Positions 20,820-33,605 of a DNA stretch of 64,000 bases are shown here, one piece after another. Position 1 is the first letter of the stretch. Each line of letters begins with the position of its first letter. Source of the stretch: Ampullaceana balthica (taxonomy: Eukaryota; Mollusca; Gastropoda; Lymnaeidae). The stretch is taken from NCBI GenBank assembly GCA_944989445.1, contig CALYLW010000965.1:163565-227564 (forward strand). The letters are read 5' to 3'. The notes below the pieces were generated by a model. That model saw only the letters and a list, made by a program, of their open reading frames with translations. It did no database searches and had not been told where the DNA came from. Position numbers and translations under genes: made by a program.

Positions 20820-22533
20820 AGGTCCGCCACAGAGTTCCCAGAGCAGCTGAAACAGCTGAGCAAAGAAACTCCAGGCATGTGCTGTTCCAGTGGTAAAGTC
20901 AAACTGCCCCCAATTCTAAAGCCACCAGAACCATTGTGCATTCTGTTGAATGGTGAAACTGCACAATCAAAGGACTTTGTGAAACTTATTAGACTATTCA
21001 ATAATATGTTTGCCGTGACTTCCTTCAAGTCTAATGTTGTCGTGAATAACGGGTGGACACCAACATTCAAGGTCCAAGGCCAAGTGTACCACCATGCTGG
21101 ACCTCTTCATCCAGTCAATGCTGTAGACAGCAAATATCTCCAGATTTACTTCTTGGGAGAAGATGAGCAAGTGCAAAGACGACTGGATTTGCTTGACAGT
21201 CCTGTTGACAGAAACATTGTCCTCAAACTGCAAAGAATGCTGCATCAGCATAACAGCTATGTGAGGTCATTTAAAATGGCTGCTGAGATTATGGATAACA
21301 CTCAAGTGGACTACAAAATCAAAATTTCCGGCAAAGCACCATTAAAGGAACACAAAGGCAGATTCAATGCACCATCTGTTAGTGAAGTGGCATCATGATT
21401 GCTGGAGAGCTAGGTGATCGTAGAGACATTGTGCTGCATTCAAGAAGTTGCTCACAAATGCCACTTCAAAGGATTCAAGACACTCACAGGTCATATGATC
21501 CACTTCAGTATCCTCTGCTATTTGTTAGAGGAGAAGATGGCTATGATTTGAACATAAAAGATGTAAACAAGGCCACAAGCAATGACTACTATGCATATCG
21601 CATGATGCAAAGAGTCAACGAATTTAATACACTCCTCAGATGCCCGCGCCTTTTCCAGCAATACATAGTGGATATGTATGCTAAGGTTGAGAATGAGAGA
21701 TTGCGTTTCATCAGACTCAACCAAACAAAACTTAGAGCTGAGGACTATGGTGTACTATTAGAGGCAGTAAGGAATGACAACAATGTGACTTCTGAAAATC
21801 TTGGCAAATTAGTGGTGCTGCCTTCATCCTTCAGTGGAGGGCCCCGTTACATGCATGAATATGCACAGGATGGAATGACCTATGTACGTCATAGAAACAC
21901 AAGCATCAAGTAGATTTGCAATTATGTTACCAAGGGAAGTGATGCAGCCATGTTTACTGTTGCAAATGAAATGCCGAACAGGCTTGATGGGGTTACCAAT
22001 TAATTATCAACAAGGACGATACATTAGTAGCAGTGAGGCAGTGTGGCGCCTGCTTAACTTTCCCATCCATCAAAGGTATCCAACAGTTGTTCACTTGGCA
22101 GTACATCTTGAAGGAGGCCAAGGAGTATACTATAAACCAGGACAGCCAACAGCACATTTGACAGACACTCCAACAAAGACTACATTAACAGCGTTTTTTG
22201 ATCTCTGCAAAACAGATCCTCTTGCAAAAACATTGCTGTATTCTGAAGTGCCTAGACATTTTCGCTGGGATGCCAGTCAATAGGTCTGGCAAATCCGAAA
22301 AAAGGTATACCTCTTGCAGACTTCCCGGGATATGTGACAGACAATGCCTTGGGAAGAGTGTACACTGTGCATCCTCACAACAGAGAAGCATTTCACATGC
22401 GCCTCCTGCTGCACCATATTCGGGGACCTATTTCATTTGAAGATCTCAAAACTGTTATTGTGAAAGATGAGGATGGTGACATCCTTGAAATTAAGCCATG
22501 CAGCACATACACTGTTAAATGTACCATTTTATA
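20820..22533 (+). pseudogene. Helitron Rep/helicase relic lacking HUH core and helicase
   Basis: 20877-21398 encodes the Helitron-like N-terminal domain: CCSSGKVKLPPI, NGWTPTFKVQGQVYHHAG, LQIYFLGE and RFNAPSVSEVA. A one-frame change continues with RDIVLHSRS, RIQDTHRSYDPLQYPLLF and GPRYMHEYAQDGMTYVRH (21395-21913). In autonomous Helitrons the HUH nuclease core follows here; instead the frame goes straight to ICNYVTKGSDAAMF and then YQQGRYISSSEAVWRLLNFP (21910-22060), so the nuclease block is deleted. After GRVYTVHPHNREAFHMRLLL and SFEDLKTV (22350-22460) the whole PIF1-type helicase is absent. Stops and frameshifts are present, so the element cannot mobilise itself. Confidence 0.85.
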
Positions 22534-22616
22534 GCATGCAAGTAAACAGTTAGTTGTGTACGCTTCTACAGAAAACCTTATTTTAAACCCGGGAGAAGCC
22601 GGGTACTTGCCCCTAG

Positions 22617-23152
22617 TTTCCTTATAAGTAAGACATATTTCTGTAATAAAGTTTAAAATTAATAAGAAATATAAACATGGAAATAATATCATAGAGCAAT
22701 GTTCAACAAATTTTGTGTTAAATTCTATTAAAATTAAATAGGCCAATAAATTATTTTCAAGTAAAAATATTGGCATAATTAACATCTAGCAACCATGATT
22801 ACAAATTCAGTTATAATAATTATTACTTAAAAATGTTTGAAATGTTAAACATTCATAGTCACAGAATTATTATGAAAATTAGAATAATTTTCAAGTTAAA
22901 GCCTGAATCTCAATTACAACAGAACCAACATTTAAAAGAATAAATAAGAAATCATAGCCTCCATAATCAAGTTCTAAATCATTTGTACAAATCTCCTAAT
23001 GCAGGTTTTACTTGCTGTTTATTCTAATTTAAAAAAAAATGGTTTTCTTATCTTCAAAAAAAGCTATAATTGAGTCCACTTAGAACTGATTCCCTGTTGA
23101 ACAACGTTGAAAAGACAAAACGAACAATTTCTAACTTCATATCTTACAAGCA
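22617..23152. other. 5' flank of the receptor gene
   Basis: AT-rich, immediately right of the Helitron end. No convincing TATA box. ATATCTTACAAG just before the ATG could be a splice acceptor, which would put the promoter further upstream, possibly beyond or within the Helitron. Confidence 0.35.
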
Positions 23153-24460
23153 ATGAGAACAAGGACAGAGCCAATCTTGACAATGTCCTACAGGATTTTC
23201 TTTGTCTTGGGACTATTTACTTCTATCAAAGCTGATACCTACGCCGACACCATGACACTATTTAATGACAAGTTGGCCAACAACTACAAGGCTGAAATAA
23301 GACCATTATCGAACCAATCGCAGACACTCTACGTCGAAGTGGAGTTTGAGCTGGTGTCTATTGTCGAGTTGAATGACGTCACACAAAGCTTTGTGGCTAA
23401 TGGCTTTGTCTTGTTCTACTGGTATGATGAGGTAATTGTTTTATCGTATTAGCGCCTTTTAAGCTGAGTCACTGTAAGATTTCTTTTCTTTTTAATCCCG
23501 TCTGTTAAACCAGAGATCAGCAGCGTGTTTTCAAATGCGACACTAGCAGGCCATATACATATACAAGTTTGACATTTGTGACAACAAATACATGAATAAC
23601 TCATAAATATAAATAACTTTAAATATATAAATAATAAGTATCTTTAAATGTACATGTACATATGTTAGGAAGTACCGATGTCTAAGGACATCACGATGCA
23701 CATTTAGATTTATAACCTCGATTTCTGTCCTGCCTAATATTTTCATACAACGAGACAAAACCTGCTATAAAGTTTGAAAATATGTTTTGCATAGAAATAA
23801 ATTTATAATAATAATGGTAATATAAAACATATTAACCCCCTCTAAATAACTTATTCATAATAGTTTGAACTCTGAAAAATGCTTCAACTAATAACCAAAG
23901 CATAGCAATGACCCCCACTAAATCTTTTGCGTGATAGTTTGTACTCTAAATAATACTTCAACTAGTAACAAAAGCATAGCAACAACATTATTAGATTAGA
24001 CATGGCTTTTGTCTGATTGAGTTACAGATTTTGGCATGGGATCCTGGGAGTTACGGAGGTGTAACTGTCATTCACCCTCTGCCAGAACAAATCTGGAGAC
24101 CTCGTGTTATTCTCATCAATACTTTGGGAGACAGAGACCTCTTTGATGACGACAAGGCGTAAGTTGAAAGCATGAGCTGCAAGTAGAGCAAAATTCCCAT
24201 TTTGACGTTACAAAATAGCTGTAACTTTTTTTATAGTTAACTAAGACATTTTGATCTTGCATATCCAATATACAAAAAAAAACCCATATGATCAAGCTTT
24301 TATTGTCCGTTATGTTTATAGACTTAAACATGCACTTTATAAATTTCTGTTTACTTAAACATTTTTGACGCATAATTTTAAATTATCGATACTGACTGAT
24401 ATGTACGGCTTACTTTTCCTATGGTAGCATAGATTTTCTTGTAAATTTCAGGTAATATTA

Positions 24461-24550
<90 letters not shown>

Positions 24551-27500
24551 TATATATCTTGCAATAACATTTAATTATTTATTAATGAGCTAAAATAAGC
24601 TATAAATAATATTGTATATAAGCAGAGTTTATTTTTACTTGTCTTAAAGCCTTATCTAATTAATGAACTTGCAAAAATATTTATAAAATTATTTATATTC
24701 CTTTAATATTTACACACATGCACAATTAGTCTGATTCAATTATTTATATTACGTTGCATAGCCCAGTATTTGTATATTACCATGGTTACACAATCTGGGC
24801 GCCTGGCAGTTTGTTCCCAATATCATGTCAGCTTCAAATGACCAACTACCCATTCGATGAGCAAACGTGTTTTATAAAGGTAATTCTTGCCAAAAATTAG
24901 GCAGGTAATTGTTAGCTTCTGTAGTTTTCAATATATAAAGAAGTCATTTTCAAATTACTGGTTAAAAATGTTAAAATAAAAAGTTTTATTTGATTAAATT
25001 TTATGTTTATGTTAAGATTAACCTTGTGACATGCTAAAATCCTCTTGCACACCGATATAGAAACAGCCGTAAGGGTGCACATTTGAAAAATTAAAACACG
25101 TACTACTGCCTGCTTGACATAAATCATTATGTAATATTATTTTGCAAAACGAAATCTCGTGCTTTTAATTATTTAAGTAAACTATTATGCTGTTTATTTG
25201 TGTAGCTTGTAGCCATGACGCTGTCAACCAGTGAGATGCAATTTGTTTCAAAAAGCGATTACGTCAAGACGACATTCTTTACTCCACACGGAGAGTGGGA
25301 GCTACTCTCAACCAAAGTTAATGAAACGGACCTGGATACAGGGGATGTAATCTTGTCCTCGGTTGAAGTAGGTCCACAGCCTAACTCTATGACTTTTCAT
25401 AATTAATTAATAATTTATTGTTGGGCTTGAGTAGTGTACTTTATTTTTGTGTGGTAATTTAATGTTTCTTCTGATGGAGCTCGAAATCATAATTTTAAAA
25501 AATACCAGTAAAATACACTTGAATATGATCGGATAAGTAATAATTATAATAATAATAAACATAATAATATAATAATACTATAATAATAATTATAATAAAT
25601 GGATAATTTATATAGCGCTGTTCAACAGAAAGAAACTGGGCTCACAGATCTTAACATAAAAAAGTAACAAGGAACGATATTGACTATAGCTAAGTATGAA
25701 TATCTGAAGAGCTACCTAGGTTGATTTAACTGTTTGATCTAAATTATTAGCTTAAAAAGATATCCAAAACGTCATGCAGCTTACGCTTACGACAAAATTT
25801 AATTTCCAATTTATAATAATAATCAATATACATAATTCCCGTCGTCTGTATGGTTGTAATGTAATGTAACTAATTTTAGAAAGCAGCGCACCAAATTAAA
25901 ACACCGAAAATAACACTTTTCGAACGTTCCGCATAAAATTGTTCAATATGATAGTAAATGTATAAAATAAAAAATAAATAAAATAAATGAAATTTCTGTA
26001 TTACGTTATTTTTTAATCTGATGTGTATTTATTTTGAAAACTTCCGTCATTTTTGACGGGTGATGCACTAGTAATTAAAAAAATTAGGTTAGTTACATTC
26101 ACTCTCCAGCTGCCATCTAACTTCTCTTCCCTAACACAATCTAACACAAATTTTTTGAATAGCCCAAAGACTTTTAATATTTTGATTGGAGATCCTCCTG
26201 TAAGACATTAAAAATTTGTGTTTCAGACTAGATATATCAAAAGTGCGTTCCTTCCATTCAACAGCTGACGTTCAACCTGAAAAGACGTCCGAACTTTCTC
26301 TTGATGAACATTGTGTTACCAGTTGTGTTTCTCTCATTCCTCAATCTCCTTGTCTTTGTAATCCCCGTCGAATCAGGGGAGAAAATTGCTTACGGTCAGT
26401 AATGTAACTTGTTTTTATTTATTTTTAAAATTTTTGTTTTAAGGATTAGGCAATAGTGATTATTAATTACACAGTGTATAAAAATATAGAAAATAAATTG
26501 ATTTTGCGTGAATTCCCATTTAAATATGTGAAAATATTTATCACATCAAAGCTGATATCTGGATTTAGAAAATACCCTAAACGTATACTATAATTACTCT
26601 ATTGAAAATAACAACAATGCTCATGCATCGTACTTCATGCATCATAATAATTGAAGGGCGCTCTTACTACATTACAAAACAATTGATAATACATTTAACA
26701 ACACATTTGTCTGATTATATCTCATAATGCTGTAATACTTTTTGTATAACATTTTTATTATTTTGGTTTTGTGAAATATAATGCGAAACTCGATAGATTT
26801 AAACTTAAATAGAAATATATTTTGAAGCTCAATATGTATGAATCAGCAGATCAAAAAGATTAATTAAATGATTTCTTTCAAAGTAGTATTCGCTAAAACC
26901 TTTCGTTTATTTAAAATTCGTTTTACTGTCTATATATATATTAGGGCTGCGGAAATTGATGATAAATTAATCGATTAATCGTTTAAAAATTTTAAACGAT
27001 TAAAATGAATTTGATAGATTAAAATTTAAGATAATATTTCAAATTTTTTTACCCAATTTATTAATAATAAAACTATATAATTTGCAATGTCACGTCTGTC
27101 CATGACGCTATGCGAGGTAACTCCCGATAAAAAAATATATATATAGAAGTAAGTACGTTGCTTTCGAGATTAACAAAATGTCTTTCAGGCCATAAAATAT
27201 TGTGACGTGACGTCATTATTTGAGCTTTTATTAATGTGTGAAAGGAACGAAGTAAAAAAAAGCGCCATGTTTTATTTGATGGAATTAATATTATTATTAA
27301 TTTTTTATATTAAATTTCCGTTTTTGTGTATGCGTTTATGTAAATATTGTGTACGTAATTATAAATTTAATTTTCTATATCAATGTATAACATTCGTTTT
27401 TCGGTTTATGAAATTTACAATTGGCTGTCGTTTTGGTTGTTAAGTTTCGATGCGTTTTGAACTACAAAGCCATTATTTATTACTGCAAATGAAATTTGCC

Positions 27501-30485
27501 AACTTATGCTTCAGTTTAGCGTTTTTTTTTCTTTTATACACTTTGAGATTGAATATTTGTATGTTTAAAAAAATAACATATTTAAAAATCGGACTCCTCC
27601 CCCCAATAGTTTGTTTATTGTTATTTACATGTACCTAATATTTTAATGCGTCTTAGACTAATTTGGAATAAAAAAATATATGCTTTTAATTGAGAACTGG
27701 AAGGGGTGCTGACTTGACAATAATGAAAACGTTTATTAGAAATTCCTACAACGTATATATTAAATTTTATATACGATTACCTGAAGATACATTAATATTT
27801 TCTTTTATCCATTGATTAACTTTACTTCAAAGGTTTCATGCAAAATAAATAGTTCGTTGTTATTCATAATTCTAAATAGTTAATGTTTTATTTACATGAT
27901 TTTGATAATGTAAAGGTAGTAATGTATGGACCAATGGGCGAATAAACTGACACGTCATAATATATCTTGAAAAGATGCTGACTTGACAATAATAAAAACG
28001 TTTATGTGAATTACTAACAAGTTTATGTTAAATTGTAAATATGATTAACAGTTGATAATTTAATCTTTTCTGTTATCCTGTGACAAACTTTGCTTACTAC
28101 GTTTCATGCAAAATAAATAGTTCTTTGTTATTACATTTGTAAAAATTACATTTAATTTTTTACATGTTTTGGTAATGTTGAAGTAATAATTTATGGACAA
28201 ATGGGCCAATAAACTGACAAGTAAAAATCATCAATGAAGCTTAAACTGCTTCAAATCACAGATGTGCTTGATGTGGATCACAATACAGTCAAATAATTTA
28301 TTTATAACGCGCTGTGCTGTATTATTGGTGCGCACTATTCAATGCCACAAGTTAACGCCCGGCTGACTACTCAGCAATATTTGTTAATACTTTGAACTTC
28401 AAACTTCTTTGCTGTAGTATCACCGTATGCAGTGTGTAATTCACTATGCATTTACTTTTATCCTGATTATATGATTATTATTCATGCAAACTTATATAAT
28501 GCGAAGCCTAAGCTTGGAGGTTTTCTCATAACACATATATTAGTATATATAATCAAAATCTATACTCTGCTATGTCCTTTCGTAACGCTATATTTTAGAA
28601 AGCGCACTGCTAAAAAAACATAGCCTTGATAAAAAAAGCAATAAAAAAACGCTTTTTCGAACGCATAACGTTGTTCAATACGGAAATGAGATTTAATTTT
28701 TCTCTCTTGGTCTCTACATTTCCTGATTATTTACTATGCGGCTTTCAGGCAAAAGGGACAATTACAACAACTGAAATATATCCATTTTGAAAACGTACGT
28801 CATTTTTGACGGGTAATACACTAGTTTATATATATTTTGTTATTTACATACTTTTCTCTCGTATTATAATTATTTATTTAGACGTGCATACGTAAGCAAA
28901 AAATTATTTCTTCCTTATTTCTTGCATAGCAGAACGAATTTGCTGAGTTAGGTCACAAAATTTGGGAGTTTTGGAATAACCTCGAACTAACCGATTTCGC
29001 GAAATAAGGAATCGTGACTTAACGGGATCTATACATGCATTATAAAAATAAAATTAATCGAAATTAATCGATCAATTTTTCCCGATTAATCGAACAATTT
29101 AAAAAAAATCAGTAGCAGCATATACCCACATACATACATATACATATAATATTATAAAATATTTAAAATTTTCTTTTAAATGAAGTTCAGCTTTCATTTT
29201 TTTGGGGGGTGAGAGTTAATATGCATAACAAGATCAATATTGATCGAAAGACACAAACCTATTTAGAATCTTAACAAATACAAATTTAAAATAATAATTT
29301 AGGGATAAATTTTAAAATAATGTTAACATTTGTTTTCTTTTAAATTAATTCTTTATAGAATTTGTAAATGATTGCGTGCATCAACTACATTCTCCTGTGT
29401 TATAGGCATAACCGTGCTGTTGGCTTTGTCCGTCTTCATGAGTATAGTGTCCGGCATGTTGCCGAGGTCGTCACTGTCTATGCCCAAGGTTACGATCTAC
29501 CTGTTTATTTTACTGATGATCTCAGTCTTGACAGTAATCGACAGCATTGTCATCGTGTACCTGTCCCACATGGAGGAGGTGAGAAACGTTGCACCACAAA
29601 CTGTTATGTTGACGACCATATATTGGTTTATATGGTGTCATTGTATGTGATGGAATTTAGTGTGTTCCATTTAATACCTTTGACGTTGAAACAAAGAAAC
29701 CAAAAATGGAACAAACCAACGGCTATTTCCATTATTATTCAAAGTTAACAAGAATTTTAAATTTCCCTAAGAAAAAAATATTTTAAATGGATATTTACTT
29801 AATACATGTAATTTTTTTTAAAATGATTGATCCATTTTGTGGAAAAGCGTAGGACGAAACATCTTTTGTATAGAAGGAATGTCTGTTATAGGCAAGAAGG
29901 TTGTCTTTGTTTATAAGATTAAATAAACTTGATTCATGTATTTCACATGAAAATTCACAAACAATTATATTTTTTCAAAACTTTATCCTCGTAGTCCTAT
30001 TTTGTTTTTGACCAATCTACACAATTAACAATCATTTTAAGTACTTACTACTCACTCGTACCTTAATGTCTTAAAATTTCTTGATTTTTCTAACAAGACA
30101 ATATCTAATTTTTCCACAGAAAGAGGCTAAGCACCAGAAGGCAAAGAAAAAATTCCAGACGGCATTTAGAAAAGTAGCTGTCCTAAACAGAAGCGTTTCA
30201 CCAATGCCTAGTGACTCAAGCAACCGTTTAAATGGACAGAATAAAAACAAAATCTCAGCAGTGCGAGTATCTTCTGTTGAATCGCTCCCCAGTGAAAGTG
30301 AACTGCCGCCATACACATCTGAGGACAACAATTACAATCAACAATTTTCAACGTGTGCTACCAACTCGAGTACCAATAGGTACAAAATGATCGGAAAACA
30401 TATTGACCTTGTATCTTTTGTAGTGTTTTTCATTATGTGGTTGTCTGTTACCATAGGTTTCATGTTAAATATCGCTTTGTGTTAG
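23153..30485 (+). CDS. Cys-loop ligand-gated channel subunit, nicotinic-receptor-like (7 exons)
   Basis: Exons: 23153-23431, 24028-24158, 24762-24879, 25206-25367, 26232-26394, 29406-29578, 30120-30485; introns are GT-AG with phases 0,2,0,0,1,0. The spliced CDS is 1392 bases, 463 residues, normal for the family. Residues about 11-27 are a signal peptide (Met11 is an equally good start). The extracellular part has WYDEILAWDPGSYGG (spanning exons 1-2), the loop-B tryptophan 149 and the disulphide loop Cys159-Cys173. M1 is about 252-275, GEK at 279-281, M2 about 282-303 (ITVLLALSVFMSIVSGML), M3 313-336, a variable loop, and M4 near the C-terminus ending NIALC. GEK without the PAR of anion channels predicts cation selectivity. 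There is no vicinal Cys pair in loop C, so it is a non-alpha type or has a divergent ligand site. It would sit in the plasma membrane as part of a pentamer. The exon 5 acceptor (ACTAG at 26227-26231) is the least certain junction. Confidence 0.88.
24463..24546. repeat. (AT)n microsatellite in receptor intron 2
   Basis: About 42 uninterrupted TA dinucleotides, followed by a short degenerate continuation to 24558. Confidence 0.95.
25535..25670 (-). mobile_element. CR1/L2-like LINE 3' tail
   Basis: On the minus strand: TGTGAGCCCAGTTTCTTTCTG, ACAGCGCTATATAAAT, then ATTATTATT-type simple tail. The same tail ends the LINE at 57190-57910 (GCGCTGTGAGCCCAGTTCC, GCGCTATATAAATAAT). Lies in receptor intron 4. 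Confidence 0.65.
25854..26071 (+). mobile_element. Non-autonomous Helitron 3' part, family with CCGTCA hairpin
   Basis: Ends with hairpin CCGTCA-TTTT-TGACGG (26044-26059), then CTAG (26068-26071) and T. The body (AGAAAGCAGCGCACCAAATT, TTTTCGAACGTTCCGCATAA) recurs inverted at 43840-44090 and diverged at 28560-28824. Lies in receptor intron 4; the 5' limit is not resolved. Confidence 0.7.
26942..29120. mobile_element. hAT element in receptor intron 5, split by a Helitron
   Basis: The left end TAGGGCTGCGGAAATTGATG and the ATTAATCGATTAATCG words match the hAT at 12057-12817. The matching right subterminal region (ATTAATCGAAATTAATCG) appears at 29050-29095, after a block that ends in a Helitron terminus at 28824. 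The extreme right end is eroded, so 29120 is approximate. No transposase coding left. Confidence 0.55.
27130..28824 (+). mobile_element. Non-autonomous Helitron nested in the intronic hAT
   Basis: The 3' end has CGTCATTTTTGACG hairpin (28798-28811), then CTAG (28821-28824) and T. The 5' part (CGAGATTAACAAAATG, GTGACGTGACGTCATTATTTGAG at 27168-27220) matches 19378-19440 in the large Helitron. Internally, 27700-27960 and 27970-28230 are imperfect direct repeats (GGTGCTGACTTGACAATAAT, GGTTTCATGCAAAATAAATAG). The exact left end is uncertain. Confidence 0.65.
29846..29935 (+). mobile_element. LINE/SINE 3' tail fragment
   Basis: AAAGCGTAGGACGAAACATC then GTATAGAAGGAATGTCTGTT matches the tails at 5740-5800 and 33525-33595. 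It lies in receptor intron 6. Confidence 0.55.
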
Positions 30486-30863
<378 letters not shown>

Positions 30864-30875
30864 CTATATATATAT

Positions 30876-32560
30876 GAATTTTTTTTTATTTTTCACACAT
30901 TGTTTACACCATTCATGCTGCTATTGAATACATCCATCAAGACGTATGCCTGATATAATAATTCCATTTTTAAAATTTTCTTTTTTTCAAGTTTATTCTA
31001 TCTGATATAAAATTTGAATAAATTAACCCAAAAAAAAGACTGAATCTCAGAACTGTTTTGTTATATTTCTAGAACAGGGCTGGCCCTAAGGGTAACTGCC
31101 TCTTTTTAAAACAGACGTGATCAAAAAGAGATCAATTAAATTAAATAACTTTAAGACTGTGGTTAGATCAATCACTAAAGAGTGAAAATGTAATGTTATA
31201 CCTCGTTGTAGTGGTTACAGAAAATTTCAGCTGCTAATTCTTTAAAAAAAACGACATTATAGAAGAAAGAAATTAACGTACTCAAATTGATGTACCTTGA
31301 AGATCAAAAACTTGTCATTATTTTAATAATTTTGCGACTAAATGGTCATAATGGTTTATATAAATTTCCTTCATGTGAAATTGTTTTTATGATTTTGCAA
31401 AGCTAGTTGGAATAGCAGCACACCAAATACGTTAAGGCGTTCATTGTATGATTAACGTTTCTTCAAATGCATTTACATTCATTTCCTTTATACCAGAGAG
31501 TTGCTGAAGGGTTTTCCTCACATCATTGCATCATTCTTCAACCAACAGGCTACAATAAGCAATTAATGGTCCTAGTTTTATGTGAATGTTTATACGTATA
31601 CACAGGATACCCTCAACCTATTAATCAATCAATCAATCAAGTTTTTGTGAAACTAAATTGTAAATACTTGTGTCACGTCAATATTCTGGGACTTGTGAGA
31701 ATTCTCTTAATTAAAAAAAAATTGAAATAGGAGTTACATTTTACACAAAAAAATAGTACTCAAAGAAAGATATGTGGCCTCAGTACTAACAAGCAGATAC
31801 ATAAGCAAAGTACACCTTCAAACAATTCTGTGAGTGGGCTATACCCCATTTCTGGAGAGTTTAATCAATGCATTTTCTTGATTGATTAACTGTGAGTAAA
31901 ATCATTCCTGTTATTGATTTACTGTCAACTAAGAGAGCTCCTTTAATGTTTCTTTACCATTATAATTGTAGACTGTATTTAAACGAAGCATTAGTATAGC
32001 TATATCTATAAAGCTAAGGTTGAGTTTGTATGTTTTTATTTATTAGTTTATGTTCGTTTAAAACTGTTTGTTACACAATCGAGGAAAAACCAAACAACGG
32101 ACCGCGGACAAATTAGGTTTCACTGTTTGTATTAGCCTGTAGATATATTTGGTAAAGTTTTTGTCATTATTCCTTGCCAGAAAGCAGTAAATTTAACAGC
32201 ACGTAGACTATTACATACGTTTTATTATTAGTATATTTCTTGAATGGCTCTCATGACAAACAAAATATATGCTTTCAATATTATGCACAAAACACTCTAT
32301 TTAGTTTTATCTTAAGAATGATCTATGTATTTGATTCCTTTGAGACATATTAAAAGCCTTAATAGAAGAGTTTCGTGGTTCAATGATTTCCCAGAGATGT
32401 TAAATAAGATGGGTTTAAGCGAACCCTATTATCTACCTATAAGAATGTACTTTTCTCAATAATCTGAAATGGAGAAAATATTTTCCGATCTGAATTTGCA
32501 TTTTACAACCACACTTTCATCAATTTAAATTGATTAGAAAATTTTTAAAAAATCGTTTAA
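30876..32560. other. AT-rich non-coding
   Basis: A short (AATC)n tract lies at 31621-31640. Nothing else recognised. Confidence 0.4.
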
Positions 32561-32569
32561 AAAAAAGTT

Positions 32570-33200
32570 GTTTTTTTTTACTATAAATCCTTTATTTACG
32601 AGACATAACTAAAAGTATGTTCATTAAAATACGCATCGCACGACAATCCAAAATCCAAAATTGTAGTTATGTCTCATATATAAATGATTTATAGTAAACC
32701 AAAACTACTACAATCTGCCAGATAAGTTTCAGCTCTATTTGATCAAGGGAAAAGGGTTATATAAACATGTTTAATATAGTGCGCACTGCAAGACATACTA
32801 GCAATCAGTAGCATTTACATTTACAGATCGTAATTATATTTTTAAAAAGTATCTTCAATATAATACGCACCGTACCGAGCGACAGGAAAGTATTAAAAAA
32901 ATATCAACATGCTACACAGAGATAAACAGAGATAATCTAAAAATTCATTAATTTCATTACAGTAAATTCGTTTGATCTAGAATTTTGATAGATCATTTTT
33001 AGCGTCAGCACGAGTCAGCCTGCAAAATTGCAGCTCGATAGCATACGGGAAAGTGGGTTAACAAACGATACAAAGTTTTTCCGGCGAAAAAAAACAAGCA
33101 AGGCATCAATCAAGCAGACGCTACAAGTTAATATAAAGGATTTTTTTTTAAAAGTCTGTATACATCTAATTGCTCTAATTATGTGTTGTCTTGATGGGGA
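32570..33200. repeat. Dispersed repeat family R, partial copy with 32-bp hairpin
   Basis: ACTATAAATCCTTTATTTAC (about 32579-32611) is repeated in inverted form at about 32665-32697, giving a stem of about 32 bp with few mismatches. Downstream words GATAAACAGAGATAATCTAA, CAAAATTGCAGCTCGATAGC and AAAGTGGGTTAAC recur in copies at 40435-40850, 60355-60900 and 61430-61835. No coding potential recognised. Confidence 0.55.
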
Positions 33201-33284
33201 ATATTGTTAGATATTTACGTGATCAGCCTTTAAAAGTGAGAATAGAAACCTTACGCTTTGTTACAATCAAATAACTGTGAACCA

Positions 33285-33605
33285 GAAGTTCTCGGAGCTC
33301 ATTTTACCATCATATCTACGCACGAAATTCGAGCGACAAGTGTTACGGGTTCGAATCTCCAGGAAGGCAGAGATTTTTTCACGGGGCCAAGTGAGCCCCT
33401 GAGTCCACCTCCGAGTGGGTACCTGACACTAATTAGTGAAACAAAGGCCCCTGGTAAAAGCATGGTCCCTCATAGCTATGGCCTGTGAAAGCTGCGTCAA
33501 CTGCAATTATTTTCTTATCAGAATATGGAACGCGATAATTGTATGTATAGAAGGAGCGTCGGTAATAGGTAAAACAAAACAAGGTAAGACGTTGAATTTG
33601 AAATG
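33285..33605 (+). mobile_element. tRNA-derived SINE with LINE-type tail
   Basis: A Pol III box B, GGGTTCGAATCTCC, is at 33347-33360. Box A is not clear, so the head is truncated or mutated. The body includes CACGGGGCCAAGTGAGCCCC and AGCTATGGCCTGTGAAAGC. The tail TATAGAAGGAGCGTCGGT (33545-33562) is the same as that of the LINE at 5396-5830, suggesting the LINE supplied the machinery. Confidence 0.65.

Larger units (their letters stand above)
19122..22616 (+). mobile_element. Helitron with degenerate, internally deleted coding region
   Basis: The left end is TCTCTATATATATAAGACGC after A. The right end has hairpin ACCCGG-GAGAAG-CCGGGT (22587-22604), eight bases, then CTAG (22613-22616) and T. 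Between them are tandem GC-rich/AT-rich repeats (19970-20810) and a Helitron-like protein relic (20820-22530). The element lies upstream of the intact receptor gene, ending 536 bp before its start codon. Confidence 0.85.

Noticed and set aside
29368..29748. 126-codon frame overlapping the receptor M2-M3 exon
   Set aside because: It is in the wrong frame; the neighbouring frame carries the channel sequence and fits the splice phases.
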